A stretch of DNA of 64,000 nucleotides from Oscillospiraceae bacterium (GTDB lineage: Bacteria; Bacillota; Clostridia; Oscillospirales; Ruminococcaceae). The notes under the pieces are model-generated. The model saw nothing but the letters and a program-made list of their open reading frames with translations. It searched no databases and had not been told where the DNA came from. The DNA lies in assembly GCA_017536625.1 (NCBI GenBank), contig JAFXGY010000048.1, positions 1 to 64,000 on the forward strand, in the 5' to 3' direction. Below, piece after piece: positions 26,620 to 35,297 of this stretch (positions are counted from its first letter, which is position 1; each line of letters begins with the position of its first letter). Made by a program: the position numbers and the translations under genes.

Positions 26620-26775
26620 AACCTCCCTTGTCAAAGGGAGGGGGACCATCGCCATTTTGGCGATGGTGGAGGGATTCAATATAAAAAACACATATAATTG
26701 AAGAAAGAATCCCCCAGTCTTTTTTAACCGCAAGCGGTTAAAAAATCCAGCCCCCTTTACACAAGGGAGGCTTAA
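26620..26775. repeat. dispersed two-hairpin repeats
   Basis: A unit with inner hairpin ACCATCGCCATTTTGGCGATGGT is followed by an inverted unit with inner hairpin TTTTTTAACCGCAAGCGGTTAAAAAA. They lie between divergent cca and the DUF4317 gene. Confidence 0.75.
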
Positions 26776-26859
26776 TAGGATAAACAATAATTTTCCTTTC
26801 CAAGCCCGAAAAAATATGATAAAATATGTTCAGCAATCCAAAATTTTTGAGAGGTAGTT

Positions 26860-27990
26860 ATGAACCAGAAAGAACTCAACGAAATCCGCAGAAGACTTGC
26901 TCTTGATAAAAACTGCATAAGCAAGGTCTATGGCTGCTTTGTAAACCAGCTTAAGGAAATCATCGCCTATATTGAAGAACCGGTTGCGGTTATGCCCCAA
27001 TCCGAAGGAGAACGCTATATGGCGCTTTTCAAAAAAGCACTTTCAGGTTCCCTCGGGAAGAACCTTATAGATATCGAATTTTCCACCCGTCAGGTTATGG
27101 AAGGCGAAGAACATAAGCTTCTTATGGATATCCGCGGGGATATTGATAATTCCGAACTCCGCGAAAAACTTTATCAAAAGATAATTCCCGCGGTGAACCT
27201 TGACTGCAATTATATCATTCTTCTAGGGGCGGATCATTATGACGTGCCATTCAAAGGCACCGATGAACTTTCGATGGAGGACGCTTCCGAAACGGTTTTT
27301 AATTATTTTGTCTGTTCCGTCTGCCCGGTGAACGAAAGCAAAACCGAGCTTGGCTATGTCATCGACCAAAGCGCGTTCCATAACTGCACCTTCCCCCAAA
27401 CAGTTGCGGCGCCGGAAATGGGATTCATGTTCCCCTGCTTTGATGACAGGGCTACGAATATTTATAACGCCCTTTTCTATACCAAAGATACGGAAATGAT
27501 GCAGCAGGAATTCATTGATTCCGTGTTCAAAACAGAAGTTCCCATGTCCGCCGGTGAACAGAAAGCGACTTTTGAGGAAGTGCTTACCGAAACCCTTGAG
27601 GAAGACTGTTCCTTCGATATAATCCAGGCGGTGCATGAACAGATTTGCGAACGAATTGCGGAACATAAGGAGAGCAAAAACCCCCAGCCACTCGATTTAA
27701 GCAGCCGCGAAGTTGGCGATATCCTCGAATCCAGCGGCGTCGCCAAGGAAAAGGTTGAAACCTTTAAGGAAAAAGTGAAAAAACAGTTCGGCGAAGATAA
27801 ACCCCTTAAGCCGCAAAACATCATCGAAAGCAAAAAATTCGAAGTGGTGACTCCCCAGATAAAAATTTCCGTTGCGCCGGAATTTTCCTATCTTGTGGAA
27901 ACGAAGGTCATAAACGGAAGAAAATATATCATGATCCCGGCGGACGAAAGCGTTGAGGTGAACGGCGTTTCCGTCAGAATAGGAGAATAA
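26860..27990 (+). CDS. DUF4317 family protein
   Basis: The 376-residue soluble protein matches the DUF4317 family common in Clostridia, recognised by its N-terminal MNQKELNEIRRRL and the CISKVYGCFVN segment. Function unknown. No membrane segment or catalytic motif stands out. GAGAGG precedes the ATG. The next gene starts two bases after its stop, so they form an operon. Confidence 0.9.
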   Translation: MNQKELNEIRRRLALDKNCISKVYGCFVNQLKEIIAYIEEPVAVMPQSEGERYMALFKKALSGSLGKNLIDIEFSTRQVMEGEEHKLLMDIRGDIDNSELREKLYQKIIPAVNLDCNYIILLGADHYDVPFKGTDELSMEDASETVFNYFVCSVCPVNESKTELGYVIDQSAFHNCTFPQTVAAPEMGFMFPCFDDRATNIYNALFYTKDTEMMQQEFIDSVFKTEVPMSAGEQKATFEEVLTETLEEDCSFDIIQAVHEQICERIAEHKESKNPQPLDLSSREVGDILESSGVAKEKVETFKEKVKKQFGEDKPLKPQNIIESKKFEVVTPQIKISVAPEFSYLVETKVINGRKYIMIPADESVEVNGVSVRIGE

Positions 27991-27991
27991 A

Positions 27992-28642
27992 ATGAAAAAC
28001 ATAAGATACGAAGATTTTTCTTCTCCGGAAGAAATCATAGAGTTTTTTGACGGCGTTTTCTGCACCGAAGAATACGGCGGAGGATTCATAAAATCCGGAA
28101 CCTTTGCGGGCAAAAAGGGACTGTCGGAGACGTTTCTGGATTTTTTCAGAAGCGGCGATTTCAAAATAACGGAATATGATTATGCTTTTAATCACAATAT
28201 AGACAGATTTACGGAAAACAGCATTTGGTGGGAATATCTTGAAGAAAATTTTTCGGAAGCCGGAAAGAAAATCTGGCTTTTAAGAAAAAACGCAGCTTTT
28301 ATTTTTGAAAGTTCCGAAATGAGCCCTTATATTTTAGGCCTTAAAGTTGAAAACAAAAAAAGAATCATCAGCGAAATCGCCGGCAAAATCGCGGTGCTCG
28401 GCAGCACGGATTTTACGGAGCTTATGGAAATCCGGGAAAACCATGACGGAATTATAAACGAAATTTTCTTTTTCCCGTTCATCGAAGAGGATGAATATTC
28501 CGAAGAACCGAAAGTCCCGGATATGCAGAAATTTTATTCCATAACCTTTAATTCGGAAAGAATTAAAAAATACAGAGAAGATGAAATAAAAAAAGCTTCC
28601 GACATTATGGAAAAACTTATGAATACGTTAAATTTGAAATAA
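27992..28642 (+). CDS. hypothetical protein downstream of DUF4317
   Basis: A 216-residue soluble, acidic, Phe/Glu/Ile-rich protein that I do not recognise. AGGAG in the end of the preceding gene serves as its ribosome-binding site. Codon use is core-like. The tail-to-tail neighbour on the other strand overlaps its last 15 bases. Confidence 0.75.
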   Translation: MKNIRYEDFSSPEEIIEFFDGVFCTEEYGGGFIKSGTFAGKKGLSETFLDFFRSGDFKITEYDYAFNHNIDRFTENSIWWEYLEENFSEAGKKIWLLRKNAAFIFESSEMSPYILGLKVENKKRIISEIAGKIAVLGSTDFTELMEIRENHDGIINEIFFFPFIEEDEYSEEPKVPDMQKFYSITFNSERIKKYREDEIKKASDIMEKLMNTLNLK

Positions 28643-28816
28643 AAAAGGCACAGAATCGAAATCGCTTCGTTTCTGTGCCTTTTTTCTGTTATATGCCTTC
28701 GGGTTTTCGCTTTTTCTGGTAACGGGGGAAATGCCGTTCCAGCCGCGGCGCTTCATCGCGTTAAGCTTTTTCTGTTCCTTTTTCGAAAGTTTTTCGAAGG
28801 GTATGAATTTTTCCAT
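28628..28816 (-). CDS. conserved small basic protein
   Basis: A 62-residue Lys/Arg-rich protein with the core GWNGISPVTRKSENPKAYNR, which resembles a widespread small Firmicutes protein of unknown function. A GGAG site precedes the ATG at good spacing. Its last residues (DFDSVPFLF) are read through the terminator hairpin at 28643-28686, so coding and terminator signals share bases here. Confidence 0.8.
   Translation of the reverse strand: MEKFIPFEKLSKKEQKKLNAMKRRGWNGISPVTRKSENPKAYNRKKAQKRSDFDSVPFLFQI
28643..28686. terminator. bidirectional terminator
   Basis: AAAAAGGCACAGAA / TTTCTGTGCCTTTTT stem with T tracts on both strands, between convergent genes. Confidence 0.85.
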
Positions 28817-28892
28817 AAAAATCTCCTTTCGGCTGTTTGAATCAAACCGCAGAGCCGAGGATTGCTCCCTGCCCTGTGCCGGATAAACAAAA

Positions 28893-28921
28893 AAGGTCAC
28901 TGATAAAATCAGTGACCTTTT
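28893..28921 (-). terminator. terminator of tRNA-Leu(GAG)
   Basis: GGTCACTGAT / ATCAGTGACC stem just past the CCA end on the minus strand, with an A-rich flank that gives a U tract on that strand. Confidence 0.8.
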
Positions 28922-29005
28922 GGTGCGGTAAATGGGACTTGAACCCATACGTCAAAGACACACGCCCCTCAAACGTGCCTGTCTGCCTATTCCAGCACTA
29001 CCGCA
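28921..29005 (-). tRNA. tRNA-Leu (anticodon GAG)
   Basis: 85 bases with encoded CCA. Acceptor TGCGGTA pairs with TACCGCA, the anticodon loop TTGAGGG gives GAG, with a long variable arm and T arm GGTTCAAGTCC. A short hairpin with T-rich tail (28888-28920, GGTCACTGATAAAATCAGTGACC) follows and acts as its terminator. Confidence 0.97.
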
Positions 29006-29132
29006 TTTCTCAAATGCAAGAGTTATTATATCAGCTTGGGAAGGAAATGTCAAGAACTTTTTTTGATTTTTTTTGATTATTTATATTTTCTCTGCCAAAA
29101 CTCATATAAAACCGAAAAAGGGAGGTTTTTTT

Positions 29133-30725
29133 ACGAAAAAAAGACTTGCGGCGTTCCTCTTTGTTTTCTGTGCGCTTCTTGGCGGGGTAATTCTTCGGGT
29201 GGCATATATTTCCGTTTCCGGCGGCGAAGTTTCCGCGGCGGTGATTCAAAGCAGAAAAAAGCTTGAACTTGCAAAAAGCCGCGCAGGAATCTTTGACCGG
29301 AACCTTGAACCCCTTGTGAACAGGGATTATGAAAGGCGGCTTCTGATATTTCCGGATCTTCTCGAAATTCCCGCAATACTCGATTTTACCGACAGAGAAG
29401 AACTTGCAGAGGCTTTTCAGCGGTTTGAACCGACCGTTATGGATACCGGAGGAAAAATAATCGAAGGGGAAGGAATATTTAATTTTTCCTATCCGAAGCG
29501 GTATTCCGAAAAAACCTCTGCGCCCCATATAATCGGATATATGAACGGCGGAAAGGGCGTTTTCGGAATTGAAAAAAGCTATAACTCCTTTCTGGAGGAA
29601 AATTCCTCCTCTGTTTCAGTGGTCTATCATACCGACGGCACCGGAAGGCTTCTTCCCGGGGAGGAAATAATCCTTGAGGAAGAAAAAACCGCGGAAAATT
29701 GCGGGGTGGTGCTCACCATTGACGCAAATATTCAGAAAGCGGCGGAAAAAGCCCTTGAAAAAGGGGTGCAAAAAGGTGCCGCTGTGGTTATGGATATCGA
29801 AAATGGCGAAATAATTGCCGCCGCTTCCGTTCCGGAATTTGATCCGGGAAATGTTGCGGATTATCTTTCCTCGAAGGATTCCCCATTCATAAACAGGGCG
29901 TTCACGGCTTATTCCGTAGGTTCCACATGGAAGCTGGTCGTTGCGGCGGCGGCGCTGGAATGCGGAATTCCTCCTTCCAGGAATTTTGAATGCACCGGGA
30001 GCGTAACAGTTGACGGCAGGATATATAAATGCCATTGGGAACAGGGCCACGGAAAAATCGATATGAAAAGGGCGCTCGAAATTTCTTGCAACCCATATTT
30101 CATCAGCCTTGCGGAAGAAATCGGCGGGGAGAGAATTCTTGAAATGGCAAAAAACCTCGGCTTCGGGGTGCCTTCATATTTTGGAGAAGGCTTTTCTTCC
30201 GCCCCGGGGAAGCTTCCTTCGGAAGAATCCCTTTCCGCAAAAACAGTCCTCGCAAGCTTCGCCTTCGGCCAGGGAAGCCTTATGGCAACTCCCCTTCAGC
30301 TTGCGGCGCTTTCTTCCGCAATTGCAAACGGCGGAAAAGCCGTTACGCCGAAGCTGGTGCTCGGAACTTATGACAGAAGCGGAAATTATGAGGAAGAACC
30401 GGAATATCCGCCGAACCCGGTCATGAGCGAAAAAACCGCGAAGATTCTTCGGGAAATGATGATAAGCGTAGTTGAAAACGGAAGCGGCGGAAACGCAAAG
30501 CCAAAAGGTTCTTCCGCCGGCGGAAAAACCGCCTCCGCCCAGACCGGGCAGTTCGATTCCGGCGGGAATGAAATTATCCATGCGTGGTTTCTTGGGTTCT
30601 TCCCGGCGGAAAACCCAAAATATGCCGTTGCGGTGCTTGGGGAAGGAATGAATTCCGGCGGGGATTTCGCCGCGCCGGTTTTCGGGGAAATATGTGAAGA
30701 AATTCATTTGTTAAAATATGATTAA
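29133..30725 (+). CDS. class B penicillin-binding protein (PBP2/SpoVD-like transpeptidase)
   Basis: A bitopic peptidoglycan transpeptidase of about 530 residues. It has one N-terminal membrane helix (about 6-28), a short dimerisation-like region, and the transpeptidase domain with SxxK as STWK, SxN as SCN and KTG-like GKTAS. No ATG, GTG or TTG has a usable ribosome-binding site. The only strong one, GGGAGG at 29120-29125, sits seven bases before an ACG followed by AAAAAAAGA, exactly where an ATG would be expected. The open frame continues to a TTG at 29073 without a site. The start is therefore uncertain: ACG, or a T-to-C change or sequence error. Shorter than full SpoVD, without PASTA domains. 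Confidence 0.88.
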   Translation, partial: TKKRLAAFLFVFCALLGGVILRVAYISVSGGEVSAAVIQSRKKLELAKSRAGIFDRNLEPLVNRDYERRLLIFPDLLEIPAILDFTDREELAEAFQRFEPTVMDTGGKIIEGEGIFNFSYPKRYSEKTSAPHIIGYMNGGKGVFGIEKSYNSFLEENSSSVSVVYHTDGTGRLLPGEEIILEEEKTAENCGVVLTIDANIQKAAEKALEKGVQKGAAVVMDIENGEIIAAASVPEFDPGNVADYLSSKDSPFINRAFTAYSVGSTWKLVVAAAALECGIPPSRNFECTGSVTVDGRIYKCHWEQGHGKIDMKRALEISCNPYFISLAEEIGGERILEMAKNLGFGVPSYFGEGFSSAPGKLPSEESLSAKTVLASFAFGQGSLMATPLQLAALSSAIANGGKAVTPKLVLGTYDRSGNYEEEPEYPPNPVMSEKTAKILREMMISVVENGSGGNAKPKGSSAGGKTASAQTGQFDSGGNEIIHAWFLGFFPAENPKYAVAVLGEGMNSGGDFAAPVFGEICEEIHLLKYD

Positions 30726-30740
30726 TTCTTATATTGGCTC

Positions 30741-30769
30741 TTGCCGAAAAGGAAAATATATGTTATTAT
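30741..30769 (+). promoter_or_regulatory. promoter of the Cys-rich membrane protein gene
   Basis: TTGCCG and TATTAT with a 17-base spacer, about 40 bases before the first start codon. Confidence 0.5.
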
Positions 30770-30806
30770 TTAATATACGATATGATTTTGAAAGAAGGCG
30801 CCTTCG

Positions 30807-31157
30807 ATGAACATTAAAGAAGCCGTTGAGGTTATGCGTAATATCGTAAGCGCTTATGATAAATTTGAAGCTGAAAAGCTCAAGATAAAAAGAAGAACAG
30901 AAAAAATCCTGAAAGGTGGTCATTCTATGAAGTTCGGTACTATTATCGGTATTGTAGTCGGTGCTCTTGCACTCATCGCCGCCGGCGCAGCCGCAGCATA
31001 TTTCCTTGTTAAGAAAAACAAATGCTGCTGCGAAGATTGCTGCTGCGATTGCTGCGAAGACGATATTTTTGATGAATTCCCGGAAGAGGAATGCTGCTGC
31101 GGCTGCTTCGAAGATGCACCTGCAGAAGAAGTTCCCGCAGAGGAAACTGCCGAATAA
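30807..31157 (+). CDS. small membrane protein with a Cys/acidic tail
   Basis: A 116-residue protein with a charged N-terminal helix (1-40), a membrane helix (about residues 44-67) and a cytoplasm-type tail packed with Cys in CC/CCC clusters and Asp/Glu (about 72-100), then Ala/Pro/Glu. The tail looks like a metal-binding or redox segment. A second good start exists at 30927 (AAAGGTGG then ATG), giving a 76-residue protein that begins at the membrane helix. I do not recognise the family; it resembles YtxH-like one-helix proteins in layout only. Confidence 0.65.
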   Translation: MNIKEAVEVMRNIVSAYDKFEAEKLKIKRRTEKILKGGHSMKFGTIIGIVVGALALIAAGAAAAYFLVKKNKCCCEDCCCDCCEDDIFDEFPEEECCCGCFEDAPAEEVPAEETAE

Positions 31158-31200
31158 TTCCGGCAGAAAAACGATGAGAAAGCGGATATGCGCTTTATCA

Positions 31201-31290
31201 TGCGGTATATGGGTCCTGTGCGACAAAAAACCGTGAACCATGTCAGGCGGGGAACCGAGCAGCATTAAGCGGTCTTTTTGGGTGCCGCAG
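31201..31290 (+). ncRNA. ffs: small signal recognition particle RNA (4.5S type)
   Basis: The conserved SRP helix-8 region GTCAGGCGGGGAACCGAGCA followed by GCATTAAG is present, and the ends TGCGG and CCGCA pair. It lies upstream of dnaX-ybaB-recR, the usual Firmicutes place for this gene. No Alu-domain extension is apparent, so it is the short bacterial form. Exact ends are approximate. Confidence 0.85.
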
Positions 31291-31334
31291 AAAAATCTGT
31301 ATTCCGCATGACAAAGTGCATATCCTTTTTTATA

Positions 31335-31495
31335 TTACGCCCCTCGTTAGAGGGGAGAGGGCCACATCGCGTAAGCGGTGGCGAGGGGATTCCACAAAAA
31401 ACGATTTGTTATATCTGGTGTGGTTGGGTGATTTTAAAAGAATCCCCCAGTCATTTGCTTCGCAAATGCCAGCCCCCTTTGACAAGGGGGCCAAG
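31335..31495. repeat. dispersed two-hairpin repeats upstream of dnaX
   Basis: One unit has a CCCCTCGTTAGAGGGG arm and inner hairpin CATCGCGTAAGCGGTG. The inverted unit has inner hairpin CATTTGCTTCGCAAATG. The last arm ends about 10 bases before the dnaX ribosome-binding site. Confidence 0.75.
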
Positions 31496-31514
31496 TGATG
31501 GAAGGAGGAAATTT

Positions 31515-33107
31515 ATGTATCAGGCATTATACAGAAAATACCGTCCGCGGTTCTTCCGTGATGTGGCGGGTCAGGAACATATAACCTCCGTTCTTTCCCG
31601 CGAAGTTGCCGAAGGGACCTTCGGCCATGCCTATCTTTTCACCGGAAGCCGAGGAATCGGAAAAACCACCTGCGCAAAAATTCTTGCGAAGGCGGTGAAC
31701 TGCCCCCACGAAAAGGAAGGCGAACCCTGCGGCGAATGTGAAATCTGCCGCGGAATAGATGAAGGCTCGCTCCTTGATATTACCGAAATGGATGCGGCTT
31801 CCAACCGCAACATCGACGATATCCGCGACCTTCGTTCCGAAGCAAACTTCACCCCCGCGGTTGCAAAATACAGGGTATATATCATCGACGAAGCCCACAT
31901 GCTCACAAAAGAAGCGGCAAACGCCCTTCTTAAAATAATGGAAGAACCCCCGGAACATGTCATCTTCATTCTTGCGACAACCGAAGTCCACCGTCTTCCC
32001 GCAACAATTCTTTCCCGCTGCATGCGTTTTGATTACAGAAGAATGCCGCCGGAAGTCATTGCGGAGCGTGTGAAGTTCGTTTGCAAAATGGAGCGCATTG
32101 ATATCGAGGACGACGCGGCAATGCTTATCGGAAAGCTTGCGGACGGCGGAATGCGCGATGCCCTTTCGCTTCTTGATATCTGCCGCAGTTCCGGCGAAAA
32201 AGTGACCGCCGATACCGTAAGCCGCTGTGCCGGTCTTGCGGGAAGAGAATATCTTTTTGAACTGACGGATAAAATTGCAGAAAAAGATATTTCCGCGGTG
32301 CTTAAAACCGTAGATAAGCTTTATGAAGGTTCCGCGGATGTTTCGCGCATCTGCGATGAACTTATAAACCACTTCAGAAACCTGATGGTCGTTTCCTGCG
32401 CAAAGGACGCTTCCTCAATTCTGAAAGTTCTGCCGGGAGAAATGCTCCGCATTGAAAACCAGGCAAAAACCTTCAGCATGAACGAAATTTTCCATGCGGT
32501 TTCGGTTTTGCAGGATACTTTGGTGAAAATGGCAAAAAGCGCTTCAAAGCGCCTTGAATTCGAACTTGCGCTGGTGAAGCTTTGCACCCCTGCTCTTTCC
32601 GGCGGAACAGAAGCCCTTCTTGCAAGGATAGAAAATCTTGAAAAGGAAATAGTCCTTTTGAAGGCAAGGGGAATTTCCCCCGCCGCGAAGGAAATTCCCG
32701 CAAAGGCGGAAAAACCTTCCGAAGAAGCCGTTTATGAAGCTCCCGCCCCGAAGATTGCTTCGGAACCGGAAAAAACACCGGCAAATTCCCCCGAAGCGGA
32801 ATTTGAGCATTGGGAGGAAGCGGTGGAAATTATCCGCAAAAAGAACGGAATGCTCTTCCCCTTCCTTGATGGTTCGAAGGCGTATCTCATTGGCGGAAGG
32901 GTGCTCATCGATTCCCCGAATGAATTCTTCATCGGATATATGCAGAAGAACGACGACGCAAGGGAACTTATCAAAAACGCCATAACCGAAGCCTGCGGAA
33001 CCCGCTATGGCATCGGTCCTTATAAAAAAACGGATAAAAAGCCCGAAGATGACCCCCTTGCCGCCCTTGCAAAAAGGGTTGCGGAAATGGGCATTAAAGA
33101 GCTATAA
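31515..33107 (+). CDS. dnaX: DNA polymerase III subunit gamma/tau
   Basis: The 530-residue AAA+ clamp-loader subunit has Walker A GSRGIGKTT, a Cys4 zinc motif (CPHEKEGEPCGECEIC), Walker B IDEAHML and sensor motifs. The C-terminal half (from about residue 370) is a tau-like Pro/Ala/Glu-rich linker plus a small end domain. ATG chosen for AAGGAGG; the open frame runs upstream only through repeat sequence. First gene of dnaX-ybaB-recR. Confidence 0.97.
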   Translation: MYQALYRKYRPRFFRDVAGQEHITSVLSREVAEGTFGHAYLFTGSRGIGKTTCAKILAKAVNCPHEKEGEPCGECEICRGIDEGSLLDITEMDAASNRNIDDIRDLRSEANFTPAVAKYRVYIIDEAHMLTKEAANALLKIMEEPPEHVIFILATTEVHRLPATILSRCMRFDYRRMPPEVIAERVKFVCKMERIDIEDDAAMLIGKLADGGMRDALSLLDICRSSGEKVTADTVSRCAGLAGREYLFELTDKIAEKDISAVLKTVDKLYEGSADVSRICDELINHFRNLMVVSCAKDASSILKVLPGEMLRIENQAKTFSMNEIFHAVSVLQDTLVKMAKSASKRLEFELALVKLCTPALSGGTEALLARIENLEKEIVLLKARGISPAAKEIPAKAEKPSEEAVYEAPAPKIASEPEKTPANSPEAEFEHWEEAVEIIRKKNGMLFPFLDGSKAYLIGGRVLIDSPNEFFIGYMQKNDDARELIKNAITEACGTRYGIGPYKKTDKKPEDDPLAALAKRVAEMGIKEL

Positions 33108-33147
33108 TATAAAAATGACAAAATAATCCAAAACGGAGGAATATAAT

Positions 33148-33495
33148 ATGAAAGCAAGAATGCCCCAGGGATTCGGCGGCGGCCCTTCCAATATGCAGGG
33201 AATGATTAAACAGGCACAGAAAATGCAGGCACAGATGACTGCCCTTCAGGAAGAGCTTGACGCAAAGGAATATGACTTCACCGTCGGCGGCGGAATGCTC
33301 ACCATCCACATGAACGGCAAAAAAGAAATGACCGGAATCGAAATCAAACCGGAAGTTGTTGATCCGGACGATATCGAAATGCTCCAGGATCTTATCGTTG
33401 CGGGCGTTAATGAAGCGGTTTCCACCATCGAAAAAACCAACGCTGAAGCAATGAACGCAGTTACCGGAAGCCTTAATATCCCCGGAATGTTCTGA
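33148..33495 (+). CDS. ybaB: YbaB/EbfC nucleoid-associated protein
   Basis: A 115-residue DNA-binding protein with the family helix MIKQAQKMQAQMT and the GGGMLTIHMNGKKEMTGIEI strand region. It lies between dnaX and recR as usual in Firmicutes, with CGGAGG before the ATG. Likely binds DNA as a dimer; its exact role is not settled. Confidence 0.96.
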   Translation: MKARMPQGFGGGPSNMQGMIKQAQKMQAQMTALQEELDAKEYDFTVGGGMLTIHMNGKKEMTGIEIKPEVVDPDDIEMLQDLIVAGVNEAVSTIEKTNAEAMNAVTGSLNIPGMF

Positions 33496-33501
33496 TAAAT
33501 T

Positions 33502-34101
33502 ATGAATTACCGGGTACTTCCGCTTACGAAGCTTACCGAACATTTTGCGCGCCTTCCGGGAATCGGCAAAAAAAGCGCACAGCGCCTTGCTTTCCATATT
33601 CTCCGCATGCCGGAAAACGAAGCAAGAGAATTTGCTGAATGTATTCTTGAAGCACGTGAAAAAATCGGTTACTGCGAAGTTTGCAAAAATATAACCGATG
33701 CGCCCAGATGCGCCATCTGCACGGATGAAACCAGGGACAGAAGCACCATCTGCGTTGTTGAAGACCCCAGGGACGTCATCGCCATCGAGCGCACGAAGGA
33801 ATATAACGGACTTTACCACGTCCTCGGCGGGCTTATTTCCCCCATGGACGGAATTGGCCCGGAAGCGCTTTTTATCAAAGAGCTGCTTGCAAGGCTTGAG
33901 GACGGCGAAGTCAAGGAAGTTATAATGGCGACCAACCCAACCGTTGAGGGCGAGGCAACGGCGATGTATATCTCCCGTCTGCTCAAACCCATCGGAATCA
34001 TAGTTTCGCGCCTTGCTTACGGAATTCCCGTTGGCGGAAACCTTGAATATGCGGATGAAGTCACCCTTTACCGCGCCATCGAAGGCAGAAACAGGATGTA
34101 A
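33502..34101 (+). CDS. recR: recombination mediator protein RecR
   Basis: The 199-residue protein acts in RecFOR-dependent repair. It has an N-terminal helix-hairpin-helix ([17 protein letters not shown]), the Cys4 zinc finger [16 protein letters not shown], and a Toprim domain ([12 protein letters not shown]). It begins six bases after the ybaB stop. The last gene of the dnaX operon. Confidence 0.97.
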   Translation: MNYRVLPLTKLTEHFARLPGIGKKSAQRLAFHILRMPENEAREFAECILEAREKIGYCEVCKNITDAPRCAICTDETRDRSTICVVEDPRDVIAIERTKEYNGLYHVLGGLISPMDGIGPEALFIKELLARLEDGEVKEVIMATNPTVEGEATAMYISRLLKPIGIIVSRLAYGIPVGGNLEYADEVTLYRAIEGRNRM

Positions 34102-34105
34102 AAGA

Positions 34106-34295
34106 CCTCCCTTGTCAAAGGAGACTCCCCTATTAGGGGAGATGTCATCGCAGATGACAGAGGGGTCTGCCGTCTGCGGCGAGCAAGGGTGACCGTCGAA
34201 GACGGTGGAGGGATTCCTTCCGAGAATATAGAAAAATGTAAAGAATCCCCCAGTCACCTTCGGTGACAGCCCCCTTTAACAAGGGGGCTAAAATT
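34106..34295. repeat. dispersed repeats between recR and smpB
   Basis: Several arms with inner hairpins GTCATCGCAGATGAC, ACCGTCGAAGACGGT and GTCACCTTCGGTGAC. This is the last cluster seen before the accessory island. Confidence 0.7.
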
Positions 34296-34316
34296 GGAAA
34301 GGAGGCGAACAGAAAA

Positions 34317-34784
34317 GTGGAGAAAAAAGAAGCGAGAAAAAGCGTTGCCAACAACAAAAAGGCTTTTCACGATTATTTCGTTGATGAAAAATACGAAGCC
34401 GGAATCGAGCTTTTCGGAACGGAAGTAAAAAGCATCCGTGCCGGCCAGCTTAACCTTAAAGACAGCTGGTGCGACATCAAAAACGGCGAAATTTTCGTGA
34501 ACGGAATGCATATCAGCCCTTATGAAAAGGGGAATATCTTCAATCGCGATCCGCTGAGGGTTCGCCGGCTTTTGATGCACAAGCGCGAAATTATGAAGCT
34601 TAGCGCGGCAATTCAGCAGCAGGGAATGACACTTGTTCCACTGGAAGTTTATTTCAGCGGTTCAAAGGTAAAGGTTGCAGTTGGTCTTTGCCGGGGCAAA
34701 AAACTTTATGATAAGCGTGAAGATGCCGCAAAACGCGATATGCAAAGGGATATTGAGCGGCACATGAAAGAACAAAGAAGATAA
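34317..34784 (+). CDS. smpB: SsrA-binding protein
   Basis: The 155-residue protein binds tmRNA and brings it to stalled ribosomes for trans-translation. Family motifs: NKKAFHDYFVDEKYEAGIEL, GTEVKSIRAGQ and the C-terminal basic tail (KRDMQRDIERHMKEQRR). GTG is the chosen start because AAAGGAGG lies upstream at workable distance and homologues begin here; earlier codons come from a repeat. Lies directly before ssrA. Confidence 0.95.
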   Translation: MEKKEARKSVANNKKAFHDYFVDEKYEAGIELFGTEVKSIRAGQLNLKDSWCDIKNGEIFVNGMHISPYEKGNIFNRDPLRVRRLLMHKREIMKLSAAIQQQGMTLVPLEVYFSGSKVKVAVGLCRGKKLYDKREDAAKRDMQRDIERHMKEQRR

Positions 34785-34817
34785 GCTTTTCCCATCCGGA
34801 AAACTTGCCTTATATAT

Positions 34818-35167
34818 GGGGGCGTAAAGGTTTCGACGGGGGTTTTGAAGCATGAATAGCGGGTAGATGCGCCCGGCCATCTATAAAACGGGTAAAAACA
34901 ATAAACGCTAAATCTAACAGATTTGCTTTTGCTGCTTAATTAAGCAGCCGTCCTTCCGTGGAGTACCGCGGCTTCGGTAAGGGCGTCGATTAGCGGTGAA
35001 CGACCGGCGGGAGCTTTTCCCGTACCGCCGTTGTATCAGGGAAATACCGGAAAGGGCAGTTTGAATGCTGTCCGCCCGATTCGGGAATTTTAAACAACAT
35101 TCTGCACCCGGAGAAGTTTGTGTGAATGAGCTTTCGGACAGGGGTTCGACTCCCCTCGCCTCCACCA
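34818..35167 (+). ncRNA. ssrA: transfer-messenger RNA
   Basis: The 5' end GGGGGCG pairs with CGCCTCC before the encoded CCA. The conserved GTAAAGGTTTCGACGG and the T-arm GGTTCGACTCC are present. The tag frame is 34907-34939 and reads AKSNRFAFAA followed by TAA. smpB lies directly upstream. The accessory island begins right after this gene. Confidence 0.96.
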
Positions 35168-35241
35168 GAACAGTATTGGATGAACACCTTCTTTTTTTGC
35201 GGCGGCTTTGCCGCAAAGGTGATGATCTGATACACAAAACA

Positions 35242-35278
35242 GAAACGCCGTCTTGCGAAAGCAAGGCGGTGTTTTTTG
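35242..35278 (+). terminator. terminator after ssrA
   Basis: AACGCCGTCTTGC / GCAAGGCGGTGTT stem with GAAA loop and TTTTTT tail. Confidence 0.85.
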
Positions 35279-35297
35279 CTATATTAGAAACAAGAAT

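Noticed and set aside
166..34295. Repeats as insertion sequences
   Set aside because: The units are too short, carry no transposase frame, and their arms covary; they look more like REP- or MITE-type elements or RNA folds.
34818..35167. attL/attR duplication of the ssrA 3' end
   Set aside because: I looked for the GGTTCGACTCC..CTCCACCA end near 57.6-57.9 kb and found only short GCTCCACCA matches, too short to call. The recombinase is also of the serine type, which rarely uses such sites.
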